From NCBI GenBank assembly GCA_016208015.1, contig JACQYW010000013.1, forward strand, positions 223,048 through 287,047: DNA of 64,000 nt. The letters are read 5' to 3'. This document shows, one piece after another, positions 35,298 to 44,530 of this stretch. How positions within the stretch are numbered: position 1 is the first letter of the stretch; each line of letters starts with the position of its first letter. The translations under genes and the position numbers were made by a program. The notes under the pieces were generated by a model that saw nothing but the letters and a program-made list of their open reading frames with translations, did not search any database and had not been told where the DNA came from. The DNA is from Nitrosomonadales bacterium. Its GTDB lineage: Bacteria; Pseudomonadota; Gammaproteobacteria; Burkholderiales; Gallionellaceae.

Positions 35298-36353
35298 ATG
35301 GAATTGAGCGAACTCGGTCTGGATAGCCAGCTTGCGGAACAGGCCAGCCGGTTGTGCAAGGCTGGCTTGCGCCTGGCGCGGGTGACTGCGGTCGACCGTG
35401 GGCGCTATGTGGTGCGCGATGAGCGCGGCGAAGTGCCCGCCGAGACGACGGGCAAGTTCCTTTACCACGCCGAAACTTCGGTGGATATGCCTTGTGTGGG
35501 CGATTGGGTGTGCGTGCAGTATCACGATGCGGATACGTTTGCGAGCATCCATGATGTGGTGCCCAGACGGTCTTTCCTGCGGCGCAAGTCTCCCGGCAAG
35601 AACATCGATTTTCAGATGATCGCGGCGAACATCGACACGGCCTTTCTCGTGCAGTCGTGCCATTTCGATTTCAATGTGCGCAGGCTGGAGCGCTATCTGG
35701 TGATGGTCAACGAGGGGCATATAGCACCGGTGCTGCTGTTGACCAAGACAGACCTGGTGAGCGCGGATGAGCTGGCGCGCATGGTCGCCAGTATCCGCGC
35801 GGCGGGCATCACGGCCAGGATCATCACGCTCAGCAGCGAGACTGGCGAGGGCGTCGATGAGGTGAAGACGTTGGTGGTGCCGGGCAAGACCTGTTGCCTG
35901 CTCGGCTCATCGGGCGTGGGCAAGACGACGCTGATCAATCTGCTGCTCGGCAAGGGCGAACTGGAGACGCGCAGCGTCAGCGTTACGGGCGAGGGCAGAC
36001 ACACCACCACGCGCCGCCACCTGTTCATGCTCGACAACGGCGGGTTGATGATCGACATGCCGGGGATGCGTGAGCTGGGCATTTTGAGTGCCGACGAAGG
36101 ACTGGACGACAGTTTCGCCGACATCACGGCGCTGGCAGGCCAATGCCGTTTCGCCGATTGCAGCCACAACAACGAACCTGGCTGCGCGATCCGCAAGGCC
36201 ATCGACAGCGGCGAACTGAACCCGGCGCATTACCAGAGTTACCTGAAGCTCAAGGCCGAATCCGGTTTCAACGAGATGTCCTATGTGGACAAGCGGAAGA
36301 AGGACAAGGCGTTCGGGAAGATGGTGAAGTCGGTTTTGAAGCAGAAGCGGTAG
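35298..36353 (+). CDS. rsgA: ribosome small subunit GTPase RsgA
   Basis: 351 residues. N-terminal OB domain, circularly permuted GTPase with G4 TKTD (149-152), G1 GSSGVGKT (203-210), G3 DMPG (253-256), and a C-terminal zinc site Cys283, Cys288, His290, Cys296. RsgA aids 30S maturation. The C-terminal tail is basic (SYVDKRKKDKAFGKMVKSVL), as in RsgA relatives annotated YjeQ. Confidence 0.95.
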   Translation: MELSELGLDSQLAEQASRLCKAGLRLARVTAVDRGRYVVRDERGEVPAETTGKFLYHAETSVDMPCVGDWVCVQYHDADTFASIHDVVPRRSFLRRKSPGKNIDFQMIAANIDTAFLVQSCHFDFNVRRLERYLVMVNEGHIAPVLLLTKTDLVSADELARMVASIRAAGITARIITLSSETGEGVDEVKTLVVPGKTCCLLGSSGVGKTTLINLLLGKGELETRSVSVTGEGRHTTTRRHLFMLDNGGLMIDMPGMRELGILSADEGLDDSFADITALAGQCRFADCSHNNEPGCAIRKAIDSGELNPAHYQSYLKLKAESGFNEMSYVDKRKKDKAFGKMVKSVLKQKR

Positions 36354-36396
36354 TGGGATAATCCGAGACAACCCCTGTGAAAGAAAGGAGTGCCTC

Positions 36397-36873
36397 ATGA
36401 GTACCAATGACGATACCTGCTGCCCCCGTTTCGATCCCGACCCCTGGGATGGCAAGACCCACACCTGGCAGGGTAAGCGCTTCGTGCAGGACCGCGTGAC
36501 CAGCCTGTTCCACATCCCCCTCAACTACGGAGCAGTGATGAAGCGCGTGGATGTTGTTATCCGCGCCGCCGGAGCAGAACTGGAGGCGCCCATCATGCTG
36601 TCCGACGAGAATTCCCTGTGGGGAGCGGATGTGTTCGTCGAAGCCGGCAAGGATGTGCCCGGTGCCAGGATGGTCACCCTCTCCGGCACGTTCATGAGCA
36701 AGGTGTTCGAGGGCCCGTTCAGCAAGGTAGGGCATTGGGTGGAGGCGATGAAAGCGTGGTTGAGCAGCGAGGGAAAGTGCTTCAGCAAGCTGTATTTCTA
36801 TTACACCACCTGCCCCAAGTGCGCGAAGAAGTACGGCAAGAACTATGTCGTGCTGCTGGCGCAGATCGGGTAA
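36397..36873 (+). CDS. uncharacterised Cys-motif protein
   Basis: 158 residues with AAAGGAG upstream. Conserved-looking N terminus CCPRFDPDPWDGKTHTWQGK, centre SLFHIPLNYGAVMKR and a C-terminal CPKCAKKYGKNYVVLLAQI. The CC pair and CxxC could bind a metal. Relatives are often labelled hydrolase without evidence; I assign no activity. Confidence 0.7.
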   Translation: MSTNDDTCCPRFDPDPWDGKTHTWQGKRFVQDRVTSLFHIPLNYGAVMKRVDVVIRAAGAELEAPIMLSDENSLWGADVFVEAGKDVPGARMVTLSGTFMSKVFEGPFSKVGHWVEAMKAWLSSEGKCFSKLYFYYTTCPKCAKKYGKNYVVLLAQIG

Positions 36874-36877
36874 CGAA

Positions 36878-36925
36878 ATGAACAAACATATTTCCCCGGT
36901 CGATCTGCAGCAGGCGTACCGCCTG
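36878..36925 (+). pseudogene. duplicated 5' fragment of the flavin reductase gene
   Basis: ATG 36878 opens a frame reading MNKHISPVDLQQAYRL, nearly the same as the start of the intact flavin reductase at 37811 (MDSHISPVDLQKAYRL); DNA identity is high from the ATG to about 36925, then lost. The fragment lies upstream of a secreted-protein gene, with the intact copy downstream. Confidence 0.75.
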
Positions 36926-36995
36926 CCCTGCAGTGCGGGTGCCGCCCGTCATGCAGGAGTGGCAACGAGGCTGTGCGGGATAGGCAGAGTAGTAC

Positions 36996-37799
36996 ATGAT
37001 TAAATCATTCTTGTTGATATTTTGGTTTGCTGCTTCTATTTGTTTTTCGACTGAGGGAATGGCTGCGCCAGAGGAGTTGGGTATGACGAATGGAAAGAGC
37101 GGGATGACTGCAGGACAGGGCGGACCAAAAATACTGGCGAGCCGCATTCCTCCTGTGCGGGTGAAGCCGGTTGAGATCGATGGGATCCGCTATGAGGCGG
37201 TGTGGGGAGTTCTCGGTCTTTTTCGGGCAACCGAGATCAATACGGGCAAGGTTCTATGGGAGCTTACCCTTTACCACTACCGATACAACGATGAACTTGA
37301 AACGGATGTTCAGGATGTGTTCGTCTCCGCCATGGCCAAAGAGAGTGACTCGTCGATCCTGGTCACGGATGAACGGGGTAGAGTCTATCGGGTTGATCTG
37401 GAGAGCAGGAAATCACGCATTGCAAAATGGCCGGTCGGTTTGAAGCCGGTTGCCGGGGAACCGCTGACTGTCGAGTTGGTGATCACGAACCGTACGGATC
37501 GGGTTGTCCAGTTCGATAAGCCCAGTATCGGATTCGGCGGACACCTCAGCAACAACCTGTTTCGCGTCAAGGCCGACGGGGTCGAGATTCCCTATGGGGG
37601 GATGATGGCAAAGAGATCGCCCCCGGATGATTTCCTGAAGCTGAAGCCCTTGGAGGAATTCCACGTTACGCTCGATCTGTCTGCTGATTACGATATTCCC
37701 CGGACGGCAAAGAAGATCGAAGTGCGCTTCGAGCATACCAATCATTTCTCGGTGGATGATTTCCAGCTCTATTCCCCGGTGCCCCTGGTCATCAGATAA
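36996..37799 (+). CDS. secreted protein, unknown function
   Basis: 267 residues with a signal peptide (MIKSFLLIFWFAASICFS...GMAAP). The mature part looks beta-rich, with an Ig-like or DUF-type C-terminal segment (EPLTVELVITNRTDRVVQFDKP). No known family. The gene is bracketed by a partial and a complete copy of the flavin reductase start, suggesting it arrived by an insertion with duplication. Confidence 0.65.
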   Translation: MIKSFLLIFWFAASICFSTEGMAAPEELGMTNGKSGMTAGQGGPKILASRIPPVRVKPVEIDGIRYEAVWGVLGLFRATEINTGKVLWELTLYHYRYNDELETDVQDVFVSAMAKESDSSILVTDERGRVYRVDLESRKSRIAKWPVGLKPVAGEPLTVELVITNRTDRVVQFDKPSIGFGGHLSNNLFRVKADGVEIPYGGMMAKRSPPDDFLKLKPLEEFHVTLDLSADYDIPRTAKKIEVRFEHTNHFSVDDFQLYSPVPLVIR

Positions 37800-37810
37800 G
37801 GTCTCGCCAG

Positions 37811-38386
37811 ATGGATAGCCATATTTCCCCGGTCGATCTGCAAAAGGCGTACCGCCTCATCAACCACGGCCCGACGGTGCTGGTGTCGGCGCGGCATGCG
37901 GGCGTGGACAACGTGATGGCGGCGGCATGGGCGTGCGCGCTGGATTTCGCGCCGCCCAAGCTGACGGTGGTGCTGGACAAGAGTTCAAAGACGCGCGAAC
38001 TGATCGAGCAGAGCGGCGCCTTCGTCATCCAGGTGCCCACGGTGGCGCAGTTGCAGCTCACGAACGCAGTCGGCACGCTCAGCCTTTCCGCCGAGCCTGA
38101 CAAACTCAAAAAATCCGGTGTGGGGTTGTTCAGTATCGAGGGACACGATCTGCCGTTCGTCGCGGGTTGCTCGGCGTGGCTTGCCTGCAAGCTTATCCCC
38201 GAGATACACAACCAGCAGACCTACGACTTGTTCATCGGCGAAGTGGTCGGGGCGTGGGCGGATACGCGGGTGTTCAGCAACGGGCGCTGGCATTTCGAGG
38301 GTGCCGATCCCGAATGGCGCAGCCTGCACCACGTGGCAGGCGGGCACTTTTACGCCATCGGCGAGCCGTTGAAGGCTCAGGATTGA
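37811..38386 (+). CDS. flavin reductase-like FMN-binding protein
   Basis: 191 residues of the flavin reductase-like split-barrel family: GPTVLVSARHAGVDNVMAAAW, KLTVVLDKSSKTRELIEQSGAFVI and LFIGEVVGAW. Such proteins bind FMN and either reduce flavin with NAD(P)H or act as flavoprotein partners. Substrate unknown. Convergent with the desaturase. Confidence 0.85.
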   Translation: MDSHISPVDLQKAYRLINHGPTVLVSARHAGVDNVMAAAWACALDFAPPKLTVVLDKSSKTRELIEQSGAFVIQVPTVAQLQLTNAVGTLSLSAEPDKLKKSGVGLFSIEGHDLPFVAGCSAWLACKLIPEIHNQQTYDLFIGEVVGAWADTRVFSNGRWHFEGADPEWRSLHHVAGGHFYAIGEPLKAQD

Positions 38387-38390
38387 ACCG

Positions 38391-39374
38391 TCACTTCCGC
38401 ATCGTCATGAACGGCCGCACCGCTTCCTGCGTGCCGTAGTAATCCAGCTTCATCACATTGAGTAGAGATTTCCAGTATCCATCCACGACGAGGTAGGGGT
38501 ACTGGTTGCGCGAGGCTTCGAATGCCTGCGCCAGGTATGCATGCGAAAGGTACGGGTACTTGTGGTGTACCTCGTGATAGTTGACGTGGCTCCACAGCCA
38601 CTGCAGCCACCTCGGGGTCAGTACGACCCAGCCGCTGACTTGCTGGCGCGCTTGTATGCCGCTTTCCAGTTCTTCCTCGGATTCGTCTTTGTTCCTGGCA
38701 CTACGCTCCACCGGCGGGATGCCATAGTGGTCGGCCAGCGCGCGCACGCTGAATACCAGGGGCAGTGCCAGCATGGTGGCACCCCAGGTGTAGAGCAAGG
38801 ACACGCCGAGCGCGGGCAGCAACACGAGGTAGAACGACAGCGCGACGCCAACGAAGAAGAGGTCTTTGATCACCCGCACGAAGTCGCCGCTCGTCGCGAT
38901 CTTAGCCAGCACTTGATACTGGGCGAACAGCGCGATGAAGGGGCCCAGCGTCACGGCGAACAGGAACGAGGTCTGGTGCATCGGGTTCTCCGGGTCGAGG
39001 CCGGGCTGGTGGGAATAGCGGTGATGCTCCATGTGGAATTGGCGGTTCGCCTCCAGCGGGATGAGCACGAACGCGGCCAGCAAGCCACCCCAGAGTTCGT
39101 TCCAGAAGCGGGAGCGGAACAGGACCCTGTGCACGGCCTCATGCGACAGCACGCCCATGCCGATCATGAGCATGGCATTCCAGACCGCTGCGGCGGCGAT
39201 GAACGACCATTTGAGCCAGGGGTTCTCCAGGTTCACGGCGATCTGCTGGGTGACATGGAAGGTGCCCAGCAGCGCGAGTATCAGGAAACTGGATTTGAAC
39301 AGGTTGGAAACGGACGGGATGATCTGCTCTTTCGGTTTCGGGATGGCGGTGTCCGGCCTGGCTGCGCTATTCAT
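38391..39374 (-). CDS. fatty acid desaturase
   Basis: 327 residues from ATG 39374. Membrane di-iron desaturase with three His boxes: HEAVH (78-82), HMEHH (114-118) and HEVHH near residue 270, spread among four to six helices. It introduces a double bond in an acyl chain or related lipid or terpenoid; the regiospecificity cannot be read from sequence. Confidence 0.88.
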   Translation of the reverse strand: MNSAARPDTAIPKPKEQIIPSVSNLFKSSFLILALLGTFHVTQQIAVNLENPWLKWSFIAAAAVWNAMLMIGMGVLSHEAVHRVLFRSRFWNELWGGLLAAFVLIPLEANRQFHMEHHRYSHQPGLDPENPMHQTSFLFAVTLGPFIALFAQYQVLAKIATSGDFVRVIKDLFFVGVALSFYLVLLPALGVSLLYTWGATMLALPLVFSVRALADHYGIPPVERSARNKDESEEELESGIQARQQVSGWVVLTPRWLQWLWSHVNYHEVHHKYPYLSHAYLAQAFEASRNQYPYLVVDGYWKSLLNVMKLDYYGTQEAVRPFMTMRK

Positions 39375-39503
39375 CTCGTTTTCTCGATGTCGTTGATGTC
39401 GCATATTCGATCATATTGTGGAATTATTGCATAAGGGGGCGGGGTAAGGATCGGTCAAAGATCCGAGTCGAATTGTTTGAGTCGAGAATATCCAGGGGGG
39501 GAG

Positions 39504-41186
39504 ATGGCTTCGTTCAATGATCATGTCCAGTCGTCCAAGTCTGTGCGGCACATCGTTCACACATTGCTGATGGCGGCTTGTTGCGCCGCGCTGCCGGCGC
39601 AGGCGGCGGTGAAGGAGTACATCCGCGACTACAACTATCGCGGCAGCGAATTCGATACGGCGGAGACTTGCCGGGTCAATGCGATCGACGGGGTGAAGCG
39701 CGAGTTGCTGGAAGAGATCGGCCCCTACGTGGGCTCGGTGGTGAAGCTGAACCAGGATTCGCTGGGCAATTCCTACATGAGTCACGATGTGGTGAACATC
39801 ACCGCCGGTATCGTGGCGATGAAGGTGCTGGATGAGCGGTGGAAGCAGCCGGATTATTTCATCAAGGCGGGGATGAAGGCCGATCCCGACGATGTGCTGA
39901 CGAAGTTGAAGGCGCTGCGCGCCGATCTGGAGATGGAAAAGGCGCTGCGCGAATCGTACGAGGAGTTGCAGAACTCGCGCAATGAAGTGGCGAGGCTGAA
40001 GGCCCTACTCGCGCAACTGGTGCGCGAACGCGACAGCCAGGTTGCTACCAAGGTGCCTGCGCCCGCGGTTGCAGCAGTGCCGGCTGCACCCGCGGTCGAG
40101 CTCGTGGCCGCTCCGGTAGCGGAGCCGGTGCAAGTGGCCGTCGTCACGCCGACAAAGCCGGTGCAGCAGCCACCCGTTGCGGAGACCCCTGCGCCGCTGC
40201 CGCCTGTCGCGGCCCCGGCAGTGGCGGCTGTGCCCAGCGTCGACGTTCTGGCCGCGCAGTATGTGACGGCGGTGCGGGATGTGGAGGTCGGCGCTGCGTT
40301 CCAGCGCGCGATGTCGGCCCGGCTCAACGGCGATTTCGCTGCGCTGTCGCGCGAGATGAGCGCACTGGCCGAGAAGGGGTATCCCCAAGCGCAGTACCGC
40401 ATGGGTTGGCTCTGCGAACGCGGCATCGGTGTGCCGCAGGATTATGCCAAGGCGCGCGAGTGGTATGTCAGGGCGATGGCGAGCGGCAACGTCGATGCCA
40501 TCGCCCGGAAGGGCGTGCTGTATGAGCTCGGGTTGGGGGTGGAGAAGAGTTACGACAAGGCGGCCGAGTATTACCAGCGTGCCATCCGCGAGGATAGCGC
40601 TGCGGGTTATGCGCATATGGGCTATCTCTACGAGACCGGCAAGGGGGTAGCGCGCGACCGGGAGCGGGCGGCGGAACATTACCGGCTCGGCATGGAGAAG
40701 GGGAGTTATCTGGCCATGACGCGGCTGGGGTTCCTGTATCAGTCCGGGCGCGGTGTCTCCAGAGATGAGTACAAGGCGGTGGAGCTCTACCGGCAAGCGG
40801 TTGAACATGGGCAGCCGCTCGCCATGACGCGGCTGGGGCAGATGTACAACCTCGGCGAGGGCGGGGTGCCGGTCGATCATGCCAAGGCCATGGCATTGAT
40901 CCGCGAATCGGTGCGCTACAAACTTCCGGCCGCTTTTGCCTATATGGGCTTCATGTATGAGAACGGCTGGGAGGTGGATCAGGATTATGGCGCGGCGCGG
41001 AAATTGTACGAGCAGGCGGCAGACCTGGACGCGCCGTTCGCCGAACTCAGGCTTGGCATCATGTACCGTGATGGACTTGGCGTGAGCCGGGATCGCCAGA
41101 AGGCGATGTACTGGCTGGAGCGGGCGGCCAGCAAGGGGGCGGACAAGGCCGCCATGATTCTGGAACGCATGAAGGGCGGGCGCTGA
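39504..41186 (+). CDS. Sel1-repeat protein, exported
   Basis: 560 residues from ATG 39504. Signal peptide (TLLMAACCAALPAQAA), a domain of about 110 residues, a coiled coil (about 130-175, ALRADLEMEKALRESYEELQ), a Pro/Ala/Val-rich linker (about 178-250), then about seven Sel1-like repeats of 36 residues (AQYRMGWLCERGIGVPQDYA and similar). Sel1 arrays bind other proteins; an envelope scaffold or regulator is likely. Confidence 0.88.
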   Translation: MASFNDHVQSSKSVRHIVHTLLMAACCAALPAQAAVKEYIRDYNYRGSEFDTAETCRVNAIDGVKRELLEEIGPYVGSVVKLNQDSLGNSYMSHDVVNITAGIVAMKVLDERWKQPDYFIKAGMKADPDDVLTKLKALRADLEMEKALRESYEELQNSRNEVARLKALLAQLVRERDSQVATKVPAPAVAAVPAAPAVELVAAPVAEPVQVAVVTPTKPVQQPPVAETPAPLPPVAAPAVAAVPSVDVLAAQYVTAVRDVEVGAAFQRAMSARLNGDFAALSREMSALAEKGYPQAQYRMGWLCERGIGVPQDYAKAREWYVRAMASGNVDAIARKGVLYELGLGVEKSYDKAAEYYQRAIREDSAAGYAHMGYLYETGKGVARDRERAAEHYRLGMEKGSYLAMTRLGFLYQSGRGVSRDEYKAVELYRQAVEHGQPLAMTRLGQMYNLGEGGVPVDHAKAMALIRESVRYKLPAAFAYMGFMYENGWEVDQDYGAARKLYEQAADLDAPFAELRLGIMYRDGLGVSRDRQKAMYWLERAASKGADKAAMILERMKGGR

Positions 41187-41290
41187 ACGGTGCGCGGCAC
41201 AGCAGCCGGCGGGGCGGCATCGCCATGATGGGTCGGTGACGGGGGCGGGACGAGCCACTGTTCGTTCTCGTTCTGAGGCATCATCGCGGT

Positions 41291-42046
41291 ATGGAATTCA
41301 CGATCGATATCCGGGAAAAGCACGGCCTGCGCACATTGCACTTCGATTCATGCTGGACGCAGGGTGCGATGCGCATCGGGCTGCCGTGGACGCTGGCGCT
41401 CGAATACACCCGGGTGATGATGGCGGCCCTGCTTTTGCGCGATGAGAGCCGTTTTCCGCGCAATGTCCTGCTGATCGGCCTCGGCGCCGGTTCCCTTGCC
41501 AAATTCCTCTACCGTCACTGCCCGTCGGCCCGGATCACCGCGGTGGAGATCGATGCGCGTGTGGTGGAGGTGGCGCGCCGGCATTTCGAGCTGCCGGATG
41601 ATGTGCAACGTTTGCAGGTGGTGATCGGCGACGGTGCCGAATTCATGCGCACCACCGACCAGACCTACGACCTGATCATGATGGACGGTTTCAATGAACG
41701 CGCGCATCCCGGCGACCTGAATACGCTGCCGTTCTATCAGGCATGCCGGGCGCGGCTGGACGGGCAGGGTTTGCTGGCAGTGAATCTCATCGGCTTGAGT
41801 CCCGGCGTCAAGGGCGGTTTCGCGCACATCGAGGAAGCGTTCGATCATCGTGCAGTGATGTTCCCGCGCTGCGGAAGCGGCAACAGCATCGCTTTCGCGG
41901 CGACCGGGGACAAGGTGGATCTTGCGCTGGGCGAGTTGCAGGAGAGGGCGCGGGGGCTCGAGGCTCGTACCGGCCTGGCGTTGCTGCCGGTCATCCGCCA
42001 ACTGGACGACGCGCCGGAGTGTGAGGGTGGGCGGCTTGGTTTCTAG
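41291..42046 (+). CDS. spermidine synthase-like methyltransferase-fold protein, paralogue 2
   Basis: 251 residues, clearly homologous over its full length to the protein at 20207-20962 (QGAMRI, LLLRD, FPR, VLLIGLGA, KFLYR, LNTLPFYQ). The nucleotide loop LLIGLGAGSLAKFL and YDLIMMDGFNERAHPGDL are intact. Neither gene neighbourhood contains speD or other polyamine genes. Function not assigned. Confidence 0.82.
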   Translation: MEFTIDIREKHGLRTLHFDSCWTQGAMRIGLPWTLALEYTRVMMAALLLRDESRFPRNVLLIGLGAGSLAKFLYRHCPSARITAVEIDARVVEVARRHFELPDDVQRLQVVIGDGAEFMRTTDQTYDLIMMDGFNERAHPGDLNTLPFYQACRARLDGQGLLAVNLIGLSPGVKGGFAHIEEAFDHRAVMFPRCGSGNSIAFAATGDKVDLALGELQERARGLEARTGLALLPVIRQLDDAPECEGGRLGF

Positions 42047-42172
42047 TGGCCGGGGCGGCACCGCAATAATATTTTCAAGTGCCGGCCGATTGCCTCCTTT
42101 ACAATTACGCCCTGTTTTCAGTTAACCCGGCACGACCGATCTGCAACACTTACCAAACAGGATCCTATCTTC

Positions 42173-43489
42173 ATGAAAGCACCCATCCCTCTACGCAACG
42201 TCCCGCAATCCAACATCTTTCGCAAAGGCGATGTCTTTGTGTTGTTCGGCGAGCTGTTCGGTCGCGGCTATGCCAACGGCCTGATCAACGAGGCACGCAA
42301 GGCGGGCATGACGATCGTGGGCATCACCGTCGGCCGCCGTGACGAGAACAATGCGTTGCGTGCGCTGACGGACGAGGAATTGGCGGCTGCCGAAGCGAAC
42401 CTGGGCGGTCGCATCATCAACGTGCCGCTGATGGCGGGTTTCGACCTGGATGCGCCTGCGGGCGAGCCGACGCCGACCGACATGCTGGGCGATATGACGC
42501 TCAAGAGCTGGCAGGATGACAAGCTCGATTTCAAACATATCGAAAAATGCCGCGAGGTTGGTGTGAAGCGCTTCAAGGATTCCGTGGCGCAGGTGATGGC
42601 CGAGCTGGACAAGATGATCCCGGACGGTGCCAACGCTTTCTTCGCGCACACCATGGCGGGCGGCATCCCCAAGGTGAAGGTGTTCCTGGCCATCGCCAAC
42701 CGCATCTACAAGGGCCGCGGCGAGCGGTTCATGTCCTCCAGCGCCTTGCTAAACAGCGATCTGGGCAAGCTGATCCTGATGAATTTCGACGAGGTCACCG
42801 CGAACACATTCCAGCATCTCATCGAAGGCAGTGCGGCAATACGTGCGCGTCTGGAGAAGTCGGGGGGGCAGGTGCGCTACACGGCCTACGGTTATCACGG
42901 CACCGAGATACTCATCGACGACCAGTACCAGTGGCAGACCTACACCAGCTACACCCAGGGCAAGGCGAAGATGCGCCTGGAGCGTGTCGCCGAAGCGGCC
43001 TGGAAGCAGGGCGTCAAGGCCACGGTGTACAACTGCCCCGAGATCCGCACCAACTCTTCCGACATCTTCGTCGGCGTCGAGCTCTCGCTGTTCCCCTTGC
43101 TCAAGGCATTGAAGAAGGAGCAGGGCGGGGCTTGGGCGGAAGCGCAATGGCAGGCCTGCCGTGATGTGTTGCAGGAAGGGCAGACGCTGGAAGGCCTGTT
43201 GCAGAAGATCGACGACTACAATGCCAGCAATGTGATGAAAGGCTTCCGCGATTTTGCGGCATGGCCGATGCCGAACTCGGCGGAGCTGGCCGATATCATG
43301 ATCGGCACGTCGGAAGAGATCACCAAGATGCATACGAGCCGCGATGCGCTCGTGACCGATGTGTTGAGTTCACTGGTGCTGGAAGGCACCGGGCCGTTGA
43401 TGTTCCATGAGTCGTCGGCCCCCGCCGGCCCCGTGCTGTGGCTGAATCACGATGTGATCGCCAGGCAGCTCAACCAGATGCATCGCTGA
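42173..43489 (+). CDS. probable FabMG-type enoyl-ACP reductase family protein
   Basis: 438 residues. It begins with a Rossmann-like segment, RKGDVFVLFGELFGRGYANG, then GMTIVGITVGRR. The overall sequence resembles what I recall of the FabMG enoyl-ACP reductase family, described from metagenomes as triclosan-tolerant. No other enoyl reductase gene is in the window to compare. The name rests on recollection of the family rather than a defined motif, so treat it as provisional. Confidence 0.5.
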   Translation: MKAPIPLRNVPQSNIFRKGDVFVLFGELFGRGYANGLINEARKAGMTIVGITVGRRDENNALRALTDEELAAAEANLGGRIINVPLMAGFDLDAPAGEPTPTDMLGDMTLKSWQDDKLDFKHIEKCREVGVKRFKDSVAQVMAELDKMIPDGANAFFAHTMAGGIPKVKVFLAIANRIYKGRGERFMSSSALLNSDLGKLILMNFDEVTANTFQHLIEGSAAIRARLEKSGGQVRYTAYGYHGTEILIDDQYQWQTYTSYTQGKAKMRLERVAEAAWKQGVKATVYNCPEIRTNSSDIFVGVELSLFPLLKALKKEQGGAWAEAQWQACRDVLQEGQTLEGLLQKIDDYNASNVMKGFRDFAAWPMPNSAELADIMIGTSEEITKMHTSRDALVTDVLSSLVLEGTGPLMFHESSAPAGPVLWLNHDVIARQLNQMHR

Positions 43490-43499
43490 TCGCGACAGG

Positions 43500-44297
43500 T
43501 CAGGCCTTGATGTTCAGATCTTCGGTGTAGGGTTTGCTGGGGAACTGGAAGGAGATCGGGCCGTCCGGCTCGGCATGCAGAAACTGGTGGACGAAGGGAT
43601 CTTGCGAGTTGCGCATCTCGTCCACGCTGCCTTGTGCGGCGACTACGCCGTTGTGGATGAAATACAGGTAATCGACGACCTCGAGCGAGGCCATCAGGTC
43701 GTAGGTCACCACGATGGAGGTGGTTCCCAGCGCACCGTTCAGCGTGCGTATCAGGTTGGCGATGGTCTTGAGCGAGATGGGGTCGAGTCCGGCGAAGGGT
43801 TCGTCGTAGATGATCAGCGGCGGGTCGGTGGCGATCGCGCGCGCCAGCGCCACGCGGCGTTCCATGCCGCCCGACAGCTCGCTCGGCATCAGGTCTCTGG
43901 CATTGCGCAATCCGACCGCGTTCAACTTCATCAGCACCAGGTCATGGATGACCTCTTCCGGCAGATCGGTGTTCTCGCGCAGCGGGAAGGCCAGGTTGTC
44001 GTAGACCGACAAGTCGGTGAACAGGCCGCTGACCTGGAACATCATGCCCATCTTCAGGCGCATCTTGTACAGCTCGATGTCGCTGAGCTTGTGTACGACC
44101 TGTCCCATGAACTTCACGCTGCCCCGCAAGGGATGCAACTGGCCGCCGAAGTGGCGCAGCAGGGTGGATTTGCCGCAGCCGCTGGGGCCCATGATGCCGA
44201 CGATCTTGCCGCGCGGGATCGTGAGATAGATGCCCTTCAGCACCTTGAGCGGGCCGTAGGAGAAGTGCAGGTCGTTGACTTCGATGAGATTGTCCAC
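43500..44297 (-). CDS. mlaF: MlaF-like ABC transporter ATPase, isolated
   Basis: 265 residues. Walker A GPSGCGKS (about 37-44), signature LSGGMERRVALARA, Walker B LIIYDEPFAGLDP, and a C-terminal extension as in MlaF, the ATPase of the phospholipid transport system. The switch (H-loop) position reads VVTYDL, with Tyr in place of the usual His. mlaE, mlaD, mlaC and mlaB are not adjacent, although they usually form one operon. Either the partners are elsewhere or this is a divergent copy. Confidence 0.82.
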   Translation of the reverse strand: MDNLIEVNDLHFSYGPLKVLKGIYLTIPRGKIVGIMGPSGCGKSTLLRHFGGQLHPLRGSVKFMGQVVHKLSDIELYKMRLKMGMMFQVSGLFTDLSVYDNLAFPLRENTDLPEEVIHDLVLMKLNAVGLRNARDLMPSELSGGMERRVALARAIATDPPLIIYDEPFAGLDPISLKTIANLIRTLNGALGTTSIVVTYDLMASLEVVDYLYFIHNGVVAAQGSVDEMRNSQDPFVHQFLHAEPDGPISFQFPSKPYTEDLNIKA

Positions 44298-44530
44298 AGT
44301 TCGATTCCTTGCCAGATTCGCTTTCCGCGATTCTCACATGATGCGGGGCGAAAATATACGGGTTTTGACATCCAGGCCGAGGTCGGCGTTGTTGGCTGGC
44401 GCGGGCTCGACAAGTCAGTGACTCGTTCCACCTGAGTGCGTTCCTCGACGGTCTGGCAGTTGCACATATACAATGGGCCGCTGAACGATATTTTGCGGAT
44501 GTCCAGGACATATTTTCCGGAGGTGGTGAA

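Noticed and set aside
44440..44530. TGGCAGTTGCAC before the periplasmic protein gene as a sigma-54 promoter
   Set aside because: GG and GC are not separated by 10 bp, so the -24/-12 geometry fails.
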